DNA of 64,000 bases, taken from positions 2,719,200 to 2,783,199 of the forward strand of contig OX639973.1 of the NCBI GenBank assembly GCA_951828385.1, read 5' to 3'. Positions 56,623 to 64,000 of the stretch are shown piece by piece. The notes beneath the pieces were generated by a model. The model made no database searches, was not told the origin of the DNA, and was given only the letters and a program-made list of their open reading frames with translations. This DNA is from an uncultured Poribacteria bacterium. GTDB taxonomy: Bacteria; Poribacteria; WGA-4E; WGA-3G. The stretch's first letter is position 1; each line of letters begins with the position of its first letter. The position numbers were made by a program, and so were the translations under genes.

Positions 56623-57432
56623 CTACGGCGCAATCCCTCTTTGGATGTTCTCACCCAGATAATCTACAATTTCTTGCCGGTTTACTTCTAAACTGGGAAA
56701 CTGCACCTTGCACACATCGTCGAAACGGGAGACCACTTGACGATTCGCAACTTCTCTATCTTGGAAGATTCCCAAAGGACGAAACGGAATGTTCCACTGC
56801 ATGACCTTTTGCAGTTTAATTGTGGCATCACGGATTCTATCGTTATTGGCAAGGGCATATACAAAAAGCGGTTCAGACATTCCGTTGATACGACAATCTA
56901 CTGTGTATTTTTTCGCCTCATCGTTTTCTGGATCGTACCAACCGAAGGTCCTATCCGTTTCTGGAACAACTTCATGGAACAGTGCTTCAAAATCTGCCAT
57001 AAATGTGGATTGTACATGTTCTTTCGACAAGCATAACACTTCACCCATCTTCACAAGTGCTTGGGCAAAAGCGTATAACGCATCACCAAAGCGCGCGTCT
57101 TTGACTTCAAGAATTAGTTCTCCAAAACGATCTTCAACTTTAAACGTAGACAGCGCATTTGAAATAATTTTCTCGCGTGTACCGCTAAATAATTTCCTCT
57201 CATCAATATCGTAGGTCAGGTGCATATAGGTATGCCCACCGTCTGAGAGTAACCAACGTCCTTGTTCTTTTTTTAGAACAATGGCTATGTGGTCACCGTC
57301 GTCAAACCGGAACGGGGTAAACACGCGAAAACGGTCTCTGCCATCAGGTAAAACCCGAATCTGTGCGGAGACTTTATCAATAAAGTCTTGTTCTATAGAT
57401 TTTATCAAATTCTTCGGTGTCAAAACCCCCAT
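56623..57432 (-). CDS. DUF1828/DUF1829 protein
   Basis: This 269-residue protein has DUF1828 at the N-terminus (FRVFTPFRFDDGDHIAIVL, WLLSDGGHTYMHLTYDID, residues about 36-73). A second domain follows (DCRINGMSEPLFVYALANND, about 178-197), as in DUF1829. These are phage- or plasmid-associated families of unknown function. It lies in the type I cargo. A short frame just upstream (TETYAEYIILDAEIQ..., 57455-57550) may be part of a lost neighbour. Confidence 0.65.
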   Translation of the reverse strand: MGVLTPKNLIKSIEQDFIDKVSAQIRVLPDGRDRFRVFTPFRFDDGDHIAIVLKKEQGRWLLSDGGHTYMHLTYDIDERKLFSGTREKIISNALSTFKVEDRFGELILEVKDARFGDALYAFAQALVKMGEVLCLSKEHVQSTFMADFEALFHEVVPETDRTFGWYDPENDEAKKYTVDCRINGMSEPLFVYALANNDRIRDATIKLQKVMQWNIPFRPLGIFQDREVANRQVVSRFDDVCKVQFPSLEVNRQEIVDYLGENIQRGIAP

Positions 57433-57790
57433 GATTTATCAGGGGGATGTAGACACTGCCTATGTTTGTGCTAAAAACAAACTAAACTTTTTCTGTATTT
57501 CAGCGTCTAATATAATGTATTCGGCATAGGTTTCAGTTGATGCACTGGTATATTGCTTGGTATTTGAGACAACTGTGTAAAAGCCTCATACGCCTCAAGA
57601 AATATCTAAAATATGCTCGTCACGTGTTCGGGAAATCCAAGTCATGTTGTATCCCACGAGAATGTAAAGAGGTTAATCCCTCTCGTAGCACGTCAAAAAG
57701 TTTCATAAGGCACTTCGGTGCGGGGTCGGGGTAGCGTCCCTTGTGCTTAGGCATAGTAAGACTTTCGTTTTTGACATTCTCAAAACAAAA
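57433..57790. other. Gene-poor cargo stretch with fragments
   Basis: Besides the remnant TETYAEYIILDAEIQKKF near 57450-57560, a minus-strand frame MPKHKGRYPDPAPKCLMKLF (near 57755-57630) ends at TGA after about 43 codons. Neither has a recognised family or a sound ribosome site. I take this as decayed sequence. Confidence 0.35.
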
Positions 57791-57879
57791 GCAATGTCGC
57801 TCGAAGCCACGAATGCTTCCGCTTAGAAAAACTTTGCGGAAGCCCCACGCTTTAGCTAGGGGTCTATCACCGACATTGC
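57791..57879. other. Nested-stem element, IS605-end-like
   Basis: Outer stem GCAATGTCG (57791-57799) with CGACATTGC (57871-57879) encloses a hairpin GCTTCCGC (57815-57822) / GCGGAAGC (57836-57843). A second hairpin lies around GCTTTAGC flanked by CCCC and GGGG (57843-57862). The CCCTAGCTAAAGCGTGGGGC motif, read on the minus strand, looks like the palindromic ends of IS200/IS605-group elements. No transposase gene is next to it. Confidence 0.5.
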
Positions 57880-57965
57880 TTAGCCCTCCTCAAATAAGGT
57901 GTCCTGTAACGCATTAGGGTCTTCAAAATTTGCATCATGCCCTATTTGACGGTTCGGATCTTATA

Positions 57966-58514
57966 TTATCGGTTTTCTGCCTGTTCCTGTATAGTCTCGT
58001 TTATAAGCTGCTGCTTCCAAGGTAATACCTCAATATTGTTCTCAATTATTGCCTTCGGGAGGTGTTTAGGTCGAGTGTCACCTTTGTGCATGGCAAGAAC
58101 GCCTTTTCCCATCCCAAGGCTTTCTCGTATTTCCCAGTCTACCCATTCACTGGTAGCAGTTTTGTCTGATACATACACGACAGTAACCGAACTTTGGCGA
58201 ATACGTTCGCGGATGTCAGGTTTGATGTGATCCGATTTTTTGCTATTGAACGGTGCTCTCACAGACCGATCGCTAAACGCAATATTGCTATTTTCATTTT
58301 TGAGCAGCGTACTGAGACGGTTGATGTCATGGAAATCATCTGCGCAAAAACTAATAAACACGTTGTGTTTCCCACTTCTATCCTCTTTCGGTGTTGAAGT
58401 TATCGCCTCTTGCGCGCGCCTCTTTTGAATAACTTTATCTACTGCCTGTTCAATTTGGCGGATTGTGAGCTGCCCACGTTTGGGTGGGAATTTGATAGTT
58501 CTTTGTCTTGTCAT
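57966..58514 (-). CDS. TIR-like (ThsB-type) protein
   Basis: This 182-residue protein has a basic N-terminal segment (RTIKFPPKRGQLTIRQIEQA) and, from about residue 51, a TIR-like domain of the MTH538/DUF1863 group: NVFISFCADDFHD, VTVVYVSDKTATSEWVDWEI and KGVLAMHKGD. The Glu in WVDWEI fits the catalytic site. In Thoeris such a protein senses phage and makes an NAD-derived signal for ThsA. No ThsA gene lies in the window. The start MTRQRTIKF at 58514 has GGA close upstream; 58523 is an alternative. Confidence 0.72.
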   Translation of the reverse strand: MTRQRTIKFPPKRGQLTIRQIEQAVDKVIQKRRAQEAITSTPKEDRSGKHNVFISFCADDFHDINRLSTLLKNENSNIAFSDRSVRAPFNSKKSDHIKPDIRERIRQSSVTVVYVSDKTATSEWVDWEIRESLGMGKGVLAMHKGDTRPKHLPKAIIENNIEVLPWKQQLINETIQEQAENR

Positions 58515-58634
58515 GAATTCCATAACGGCAGTCCGCGATAATGTTATAATCAAATGGGCTATTGATAAAAACATTGTCAGTATAGTGATCTAATCTCATA
58601 TAAACTGGCACTCTACTATTATTCAGAGTGGGCC

Positions 58635-58796
58635 CTATAAAATTACCTGAACGCTGGTACAAAGTTTACCGCATTTTTCAAAGAAAATCAAGTGCACATC
58701 TGGCGCGATGGAGACCGTACCGCCGTAAATTTCCCGCACATTCAGCACGTTTTCTACACTCATACGATATTTTCTCATGACATCATCAATGGTCAT
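58635..58796 (-). CDS. Small 53-residue unknown protein
   Basis: The frame MTIDDVMRKYRMSVENVLNV, then REIYGGTVSIAPDVHLIFFE, ends in KCGKLCTSVQVIL. GGAG (58805-58802 region) precedes the ATG at 58796; an ATG at 58808 would add four residues. It begins about 22 bases after the HEPN paralog stop, between it and the TIR gene. It could be a small partner protein or a remnant. The family is not recognised. Confidence 0.45.
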   Translation of the reverse strand: MTIDDVMRKYRMSVENVLNVREIYGGTVSIAPDVHLIFFEKCGKLCTSVQVIL

Positions 58797-58818
58797 AGCA
58801 TTCTCCATTGTTGTAGTC

Positions 58819-59448
58819 CTAATATTTAATTGTGTCCCAAACTTTAAGTCTACCCGTGAAACCTACATTATCTTTGCCACTATAATGAATATAGATACAT
58901 TTCAAAATATTACTGATTGACTCCAAAATATCTGCTATATCGTGAATAGTATATCCAGGCTCATGAATGTTGACTTTGCCATCCACCACGTCAAAATCTT
59001 TGTGCCCGATAAATTTATCTCTGGTTGTGCGCAGCGGTTTAGTTTTGTCCTTAGCAATTTCTATCAATTCTTCTACCTTCGTTTTTAAATCAGGTTCTAA
59101 ATCAAGTTCGAGAAATTGAACAACCGATACAGGTTCGTGACGTTTAGATTTATCTGTGAGTCTAACTGTCCTTAAGGTCAAAACTTCGGTCCAAAGTGCC
59201 AATAATTCAATAGGCTCTTCTCGCCCTACACCTGGTAAACGAATAATGTCACTTGTGTAAGGGTGACCATATATATCCCATATTCTATAAGCGTCTGAAA
59301 GTTCTGCCCATACAGCACAAAAAACGCGTGATAATCCTTCCACATCTTCAAACAGTTTATCAAATTCTTCACGGACCGCTTCGTTTTGCTCAATGTCAAT
59401 TAAGATTAATTGACCAACTCCGGGGACCTTTTCTGGATCAAAAAGCAT
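58819..59448 (-). CDS. AbiU2/HEPN-like protein, paralog 2
   Basis: This 209-residue helical protein has SDAYRIWDIYGHPYTSDI (about residues 51-68) and LRTTRDKFIGHKDFDVVDG (about 139-157). The R-x5-H motif in TRDKFIGH matches HEPN RNases, and the whole layout matches the AbiU2-like group. It is followed by the conserved end YTIHDIADILESI. It is a tandem duplicate of the gene at 59592-60230, with highly similar sequence. HEPN proteins often act as toxins in abortive infection. Confidence 0.68.
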   Translation of the reverse strand: MLFDPEKVPGVGQLILIDIEQNEAVREEFDKLFEDVEGLSRVFCAVWAELSDAYRIWDIYGHPYTSDIIRLPGVGREEPIELLALWTEVLTLRTVRLTDKSKRHEPVSVVQFLELDLEPDLKTKVEELIEIAKDKTKPLRTTRDKFIGHKDFDVVDGKVNIHEPGYTIHDIADILESISNILKCIYIHYSGKDNVGFTGRLKVWDTIKY

Positions 59449-59591
59449 ATACTAATTACCTTTCGGGTTTGTAGGTATAAATGGGTATAGACAGGTGATG
59501 AGAACAATCTTACACACGATTATAAGATCGCTTGTAATTCCTCGGTAGTAAGCACCAGAAACAGCGTCATTGCTCTATCATAATTCCAGTT

Positions 59592-60230
59592 TTAATATTT
59601 GATTTTGTGATCTGGGCTATACCCCAATTGAAAACTTATATGAGCATTTTCCTTTGCATAATAGTTATAGATATGCATCAAGATTTTACCGATTGATTCC
59701 AAAATATCCGCTATGTCATGTATGGTATATCCAGGTTCCTGAATGTTAATTTTGCCATCCACTACATCAAAATCTTTGTGCCCGATAAATTTATTTCTTG
59801 CTGTGCGCAAGGATTCAGTCTTGTCCTGGGCGATTTCTATCAAATCTTTTACCGCTTTTTTTAAATCGGAATCTAAATCGAGGTTGAGAAATTGGATAAC
59901 TGACACAGATAGTTTAGATTTGTCTGTGAGCCTGACTGTTCTTAATGTCAGAACTTCTGTCCAGAGAGCTAATAAGTCAATACGCTCTTCCCGTTCCTCA
60001 CTATTCATAAGGGTGAAGTTACTTGTATAAGGACGACCATAAATGCTCCATATTCTATAAGCGTCTACAAGTTCTGAGTGTATAGCACAATAAACACGTG
60101 ATAATCCTTCCACGTCTGCAAATATTTCATCGTGTTCCCTAAGGAAGTCTTCACTCGTATTCATGCTAACTAAGATTAATTGACCGATTCCGGGAGTTTT
60201 TTCTGGATCAAAAGACGAGTCAAAATGCAT
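59592..60230 (-). CDS. AbiU2/HEPN-like protein, paralog 1
   Basis: This 212-residue paralog starts at ATG 60230 with AAAGGGG eight bases upstream. The conserved blocks are FDPEKTPGIGQLILV, VDAYRIWSIYGRPYTSN, LALWTEVLTLRTVRLTDKSK, and RTARNKFIGHKDFDVVDGK with the R-x5-H HEPN motif. It lies directly downstream of hsdS on the same strand. A divergent C-terminus (QLGYSPDHKIKY) differs from paralog 2. Confidence 0.68.
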   Translation of the reverse strand: MHFDSSFDPEKTPGIGQLILVSMNTSEDFLREHDEIFADVEGLSRVYCAIHSELVDAYRIWSIYGRPYTSNFTLMNSEEREERIDLLALWTEVLTLRTVRLTDKSKLSVSVIQFLNLDLDSDLKKAVKDLIEIAQDKTESLRTARNKFIGHKDFDVVDGKINIQEPGYTIHDIADILESIGKILMHIYNYYAKENAHISFQLGYSPDHKIKY

Positions 60231-60309
60231 ATAATAATCCCCTTTCATAAAGCACCGAAATGTCCTTTGGCACAAGTTATTTCTTAATTTATCTATTCTA
60301 ATTTAGCAA

Positions 60310-60346
60310 AATCGTAGGTTGGGTAGAGTGAAGCGAAACCCAATGC
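60310..60346. repeat. Dispersed GTTGGGT...ACCCAA hairpin
   Basis: TAGGTTGGGTAGAGTGAAGCG then AAACCCAATGC forms a TTGGGT/ACCCAA stem. This word set is a widespread short intergenic repeat in bacteria and lies between hsdS and the HEPN paralog. Confidence 0.45.
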
Positions 60347-60403
60347 ATCCTGAAACCCTCTAATCCTGATTCAAACAAAAAACGCGACAAACATCAAGTA
60401 TCC

Positions 60404-61774
60404 CTAATCCGCGTCATCCGTGTCATCGGCGATAATCCGCGATTCAGACAACCGCACCTTGCCCGTGAGGAGCTGCTGCATCATGCCTTGCTTGATGGCG
60501 CGGGTTTTGTCCCGACGCTGCTCTAACGCCGCAATCTCGGCATCCATATCAGAGAGGACAGAGACAATAGCGGTTTGCTCGTTTCTGTCTGGGACTTTGA
60601 ATTCAGCGGATTCAATATCACTTGGCTTTAGGTTATTGATGCTGGATCCAGCCAAGATTAGGGTAATAAAATTGCGAAATCCATGTGTCTGGAAAAGGTA
60701 AAATACGAAACTTGGCTCAGTAATAGTTGGGTCAACACGAAAACACCCCATGAACGCACCAAAAGTATACGTGTGACCATCTCTGACGCGAAATAGCCCT
60801 GCTTTCCCAACCAATTCCTTGCTGCCATTCGCCATACATACGAGAATGTCATCAGGTTGCATAACCTGAAACTCAGAGACCTTTCGTGCCTCAACATATT
60901 GAACGTCATCTAACGTCACAACAGCATCTTGGATATTGTTTGCGCGAAAGAGTCTTACTGTACTATCCTTGTCGTAACTTGACAGATCCGTCGTTGGATC
61001 GTAACTGACACCGCGAAGGCAGTTTCCTAAGTCTCCTAACCGCTTCGTCTCCCATTTCCCGCTGAAGCCGGGCAGGCGCGTTTTACCGGTGAGCAGTTGC
61101 TGCATGGTGGCTTGCTTGATGGTTCGCTTTTTGGCGATGAGTGCCTCCAATGCATTGAGCAACCCATCCACATCTGATAATGCCTCGGCGATGGCGTGTT
61201 GTTCTTCAAGTGGAGGAAGCGCAACGGTAATAGTTCTAAAGATATCCATTCCTACCAGGTTCTTTATCGCGCCGCCCTGAGTGCTGTCAATGATCCTAAT
61301 CTGGAATTCATCCCATTCAAACAGGATATAGAAATACCGGTCATAAACGACTTTGTCATCGGTCATGAGCTTCAGCAGTGCTTGATTTATCACTCCTTGT
61401 GGCGCATCAGGAGGTATTTGAAAAATCTGACCTATTGTCCCAGAGCAGCTAATTATGAAATCACCAGGCGAGACGCTGAATCTGTGCATTTCAGCGTATT
61501 TGGATTGATCAACAAAGTAGGAGCCTATCTCGGAGCTCTTGTAAATGGCGTTCCGCTGCTCATAGACTTTGAACCCGGAAGAAACAAAAATGTCTTTCTT
61601 GAGCGTGCCTCCAAATGGCCCTCGAACGATTCCTTGTGGCATGCATATATCAACTAACTGCTTAATATGCCAGTGTTCGGGAATTACGCCAAGGTCCGTT
61701 TGTTTGTACTCAGGTGGAATGGCTGGACTGTCAATACCGTGTGGTAACTCTTGTTTTGTGGTAACTGCTTTCAT
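60404..61774 (-). CDS. hsdS: Type I restriction specificity subunit HsdS
   Basis: This 456-residue protein has two target-recognition domains separated by a conserved helix. The first TRD starts near LGVIPEHWHIKQLVD (about residue 30). The central spacer reads LPPLEEQHAIAEALSDVDGLL (about 193-213), and the second spacer is VPDRNEQTAIVSVLSDMDAEI (about 391-411). Both end in QQLLTGK. It overlaps hsdM by four bases. The final dozen residues (SRIIADDTDDAD) are encoded by a dispersed intergenic-type repeat. Confidence 0.93.
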   Translation of the reverse strand: MKAVTTKQELPHGIDSPAIPPEYKQTDLGVIPEHWHIKQLVDICMPQGIVRGPFGGTLKKDIFVSSGFKVYEQRNAIYKSSEIGSYFVDQSKYAEMHRFSVSPGDFIISCSGTIGQIFQIPPDAPQGVINQALLKLMTDDKVVYDRYFYILFEWDEFQIRIIDSTQGGAIKNLVGMDIFRTITVALPPLEEQHAIAEALSDVDGLLNALEALIAKKRTIKQATMQQLLTGKTRLPGFSGKWETKRLGDLGNCLRGVSYDPTTDLSSYDKDSTVRLFRANNIQDAVVTLDDVQYVEARKVSEFQVMQPDDILVCMANGSKELVGKAGLFRVRDGHTYTFGAFMGCFRVDPTITEPSFVFYLFQTHGFRNFITLILAGSSINNLKPSDIESAEFKVPDRNEQTAIVSVLSDMDAEIAALEQRRDKTRAIKQGMMQQLLTGKVRLSESRIIADDTDDAD

Positions 61775-64000
61775 ACCCGATCCACTCCCATATTCTTCAG
61801 ATGCACAGCGACCTTCGCGCTAAATGCTTCCACTTCCTGTACCAGATCTGGCAACGGTTGTGCGTAGCGTTCTTCTAACTCTTGGACGCGCACAGCGAGT
61901 GCCTGTGTCAAACGTTGGACTTCACCATCAATCGCTGCGTGGGTACTGGCGAACCATTTATCTTCAACGACGAGTGCCTTGATTTCCGTTTCGGTGAGCG
62001 TGGCGTAGTGTGCCAATACCTGTTCATCAAGTGCCAGCTGCGCATCTTTTACGGCTTTTTCCGATTTGGATTTGGCATCAAGCAGGGAGAGACACTGCTC
62101 AAGGGCATTTTGTTCGTCGTCGTTGTCCTGTGTCTCGCCGCGCATTATCAAATCGGGTGTGAGTGCTTTGAGGCGTTCCTTGACACTGCTGGCGGTGATA
62201 TTGCCTTTGTCGTTGACAGCATCGGCGAGCAATCCGTCCTCACCGGTGTGTTCCTCAATGTATGCCTCTAACGCACTCGCAGCGCTCGCTTGCTTTGCCG
62301 CTAACATCTCAATAACGTCTTGCTCATCGGCGAAATAGCGCGCAACAATCAACATCGGTGGAATCAGGTCCATCTTGTATTTACGCTTTTTGATGACGAG
62401 ATCGGGAGTCTCCTTAACCTGTTTGCTTTGGATAACCTCTCGCGGCTTTGTTGCTTCGACCCACCCGTCCGACGCAATAAGATAAACATCGTCCTGCATC
62501 ACCTCGTCCCAATAGTCCATCAGTTCCTGATAGACATCGTACCGATCAAGGAGTTGTAGAGCGTTGAAACGGGAGAGTAGGTCCTCCGATAACGTCCGAA
62601 TGATTTCCTTCGGAGGCGTTCCGACATTAATAGCAAGCAGGCGTTGTGCGTGTGCCTCGCGCCATGCCTGAAAGACTGCCGAGACCTGCTGCTGGTAAGC
62701 ACTGAATTCGGGATGCGTGAGGATTGTCGTTTTTACCTGTTGGGTCTCCACAAGCGGATCGCTGTACCCGGGTCTACCGTTGGCTCTAAATAAAGCGTTG
62801 CGGAGTGTCGGAAAGACCGTCCAGTAATTCTTGAGTGCATCAATATGGGTGTCAGGGATGCCACCGTTGAGGTGTGCGCCGAGGTCGTGAAGGTCTTCCG
62901 GTTCGCTGGTATCAATATAGCGTGGGATATTGAGGTTATAGGCGTTGGGGGGCTCAGCGATTTCAGAGATCGGCACCATACGCGAGTAGCGCGGTAATTC
63001 TGTCTGTTCATTGAAGACGGACACGATTTTATGGATGTCTTGGGCGCGAAGCCGGTTCTTATTGCCGTCCTTGAGGAACCCGTTGCTCGCGTCTATCATG
63101 AAAATACCGTTTCGGACGTGTGCGTTCTCTTTATCAATCACGAGGATGCACGCTGGGATACCCGTCCCGTAGAACAGGTTAGCAGGCAGACCGATGATGC
63201 CCTTGATATAACCGCGTACGATGAAATTCCTACGGATGTCTGACTCTTTGTTGCCACGGAAAAGGACACCGTGCGGCAGGATAATCGCGCCTTTGCCGCT
63301 GCTCTTGAGCGATGCGATGAAGTGAAGCAGGAAGGCGTAATCACCATTTTTGGCAGGTGGGACACCGTATTCAAAACGGTTGTAAGGGTCGTTCTCAGGG
63401 GTGAGTCCGTTGGTCCATGCCTTGTCCGAAAAAGGTGGATTGGCAACAGCGAAATCGAAAGTTTTCAAGCGATCATCGTCGGTGAAATCGGGCGCGGCGA
63501 GTGTGTTCCCGTGACGTAGGTCAGCCGTGATGTTATCGTGGAGGATCATGTTCATCCGTGCAAGTGCATGGGTGGCATTGTCCTTTTCTTGCCCATAGAT
63601 CGTCAGTCCGCGCGGTGCCTCGTCAGCAGCCTTGAGCAGTAGCGAACCGGAACCGCAGGTCGGATCATAAATAGTTTGATCCTGTTGCGTATCGGTACCG
63701 ATGCCGATGACCTTCGCCATGATGCGCGAGACTTCAGCCGGTGTGTAGAACTGTCCCTTACTTTTCCCCGATTCGGTAGCGAAGTGCCGCATGAGGTATT
63801 CATAAGCGTCGCCTAAGAGGTCATCTCCTTCGGCTCGGTTCGCGCTGAGATCAAGGTCGTTGAAAATAGCAACAAGTTTAGAGAGCCTGTCCTGCTTCTC
63901 TTTACCGCTGCCGAGTTTACTGCTGTCATCAAAATCTGCCTGATCGATGACACCGTTGAGATCGTTTGCTTTCGCGAATGCGCCGATGATGACGTTAATT
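61771..64000 (-). CDS. hsdM: Type I DNA methyltransferase HsdM (5' end beyond window)
   Basis: The reading frame is open to the window edge, so at least 743 residues are present. Motif I is DPTCGSGSLLLKAA and motif IV is VANPPFSDKAW, the gamma-class N6-adenine signature. KSKGQFYTPAEVSRIMAKV is the classic HsdM segment before motif I. A long C-terminal helical region (AVRVQELEERYAQPLPDLV) contacts HsdS. An internal ATG at 63792 is not the true start, because in-frame coding continues through LLGDAYEYLMRHF upstream. Confidence 0.92.
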   Translation of the reverse strand, partial: INVIIGAFAKANDLNGVIDQADFDDSSKLGSGKEKQDRLSKLVAIFNDLDLSANRAEGDDLLGDAYEYLMRHFATESGKSKGQFYTPAEVSRIMAKVIGIGTDTQQDQTIYDPTCGSGSLLLKAADEAPRGLTIYGQEKDNATHALARMNMILHDNITADLRHGNTLAAPDFTDDDRLKTFDFAVANPPFSDKAWTNGLTPENDPYNRFEYGVPPAKNGDYAFLLHFIASLKSSGKGAIILPHGVLFRGNKESDIRRNFIVRGYIKGIIGLPANLFYGTGIPACILVIDKENAHVRNGIFMIDASNGFLKDGNKNRLRAQDIHKIVSVFNEQTELPRYSRMVPISEIAEPPNAYNLNIPRYIDTSEPEDLHDLGAHLNGGIPDTHIDALKNYWTVFPTLRNALFRANGRPGYSDPLVETQQVKTTILTHPEFSAYQQQVSAVFQAWREAHAQRLLAINVGTPPKEIIRTLSEDLLSRFNALQLLDRYDVYQELMDYWDEVMQDDVYLIASDGWVEATKPREVIQSKQVKETPDLVIKKRKYKMDLIPPMLIVARYFADEQDVIEMLAAKQASAASALEAYIEEHTGEDGLLADAVNDKGNITASSVKERLKALTPDLIMRGETQDNDDEQNALEQCLSLLDAKSKSEKAVKDAQLALDEQVLAHYATLTETEIKALVVEDKWFASTHAAIDGEVQRLTQALAVRVQELEERYAQPLPDLVQEVEAFSAKVAVHLKNMGVDRV

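Noticed and set aside
57966-58514. Complete Thoeris system
   Set aside because: Only the TIR-type component is visible; no SIR2 or SLOG effector is in the window.

Overview
The window reads as a piece of a bacterial chromosome from a large, gene-sparse environmental genome. Several traits suggest Candidatus Poribacteria or a similar uncultured lineage: Gfo/Idh/MocA, PhyH, creatininase-like and ceramidase-like genes side by side, many type II toxin-antitoxin, Uma2 and restriction genes, and intergenic spacers full of seven-base tandem repeats. This assignment rests on gene style, not on a marker gene. I found no rRNA, tRNA or CRISPR array.

Layout. 1-15 kb is an accessory stretch: a sulfatase-like tail, a RelE/ParE-type toxin-antitoxin pair, a Gfo/Idh/MocA oxidoreductase, a MoxR ATPase, a Fic protein and a Uma2 nuclease. 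These are followed by an IS607-type transposon (serine recombinase plus TnpB), a type III restriction-modification pair whose methylase is broken at a nine-G tract, and a decayed toxin-antitoxin locus. 15-33.6 kb is mostly housekeeping and catabolic genes on the plus strand: a GlcD-like flavoprotein, a 2-hydroxyacid dehydrogenase, trpB, a HEAT-repeat protein, era and a giant tandem UvrA. It continues with a Cas2/SinR-like gene paired with a two-helix membrane protein, a J-domain protein, a small zinc-ribbon membrane protein, then creatininase, PhyH, SolA and ceramidase-like genes.

33.6-44.4 kb lies on the minus strand: glnB and glnA (nitrogen control), dcd, a GlcF-like Fe-S protein, larE, def, two tandem GT39-like membrane glycosyltransferases and a von Willebrand A protein. 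44.8-50.3 kb is on the plus strand: a NUDIX hydrolase, L-rhamnose mutarotase and a PfkB kinase form one group; a coiled-coil protein, a sugar epimerase and zinc alcohol dehydrogenase pair, and a methyltransferase follow.

50.3-64 kb, all on the minus strand, is a type I restriction-modification locus read as hsdM, hsdS, cargo, hsdR and a YgjP-like metallopeptidase. The cargo between hsdS and hsdR holds two tandem AbiU2/HEPN-like paralogs, a small unknown protein, a ThsB-like TIR protein, a DUF1828 protein, a third HEPN-like fragment, a 69-residue protein and a DUF4062-HATPase-winged-helix protein. This looks like a defence island.

The strongest leads are the poly-G-interrupted type III methylase, the HEPN/TIR cargo inside the type I locus, the Cas2-like plus two-helix membrane cassette, and the inverted heptad-repeat elements spread through the spacers.
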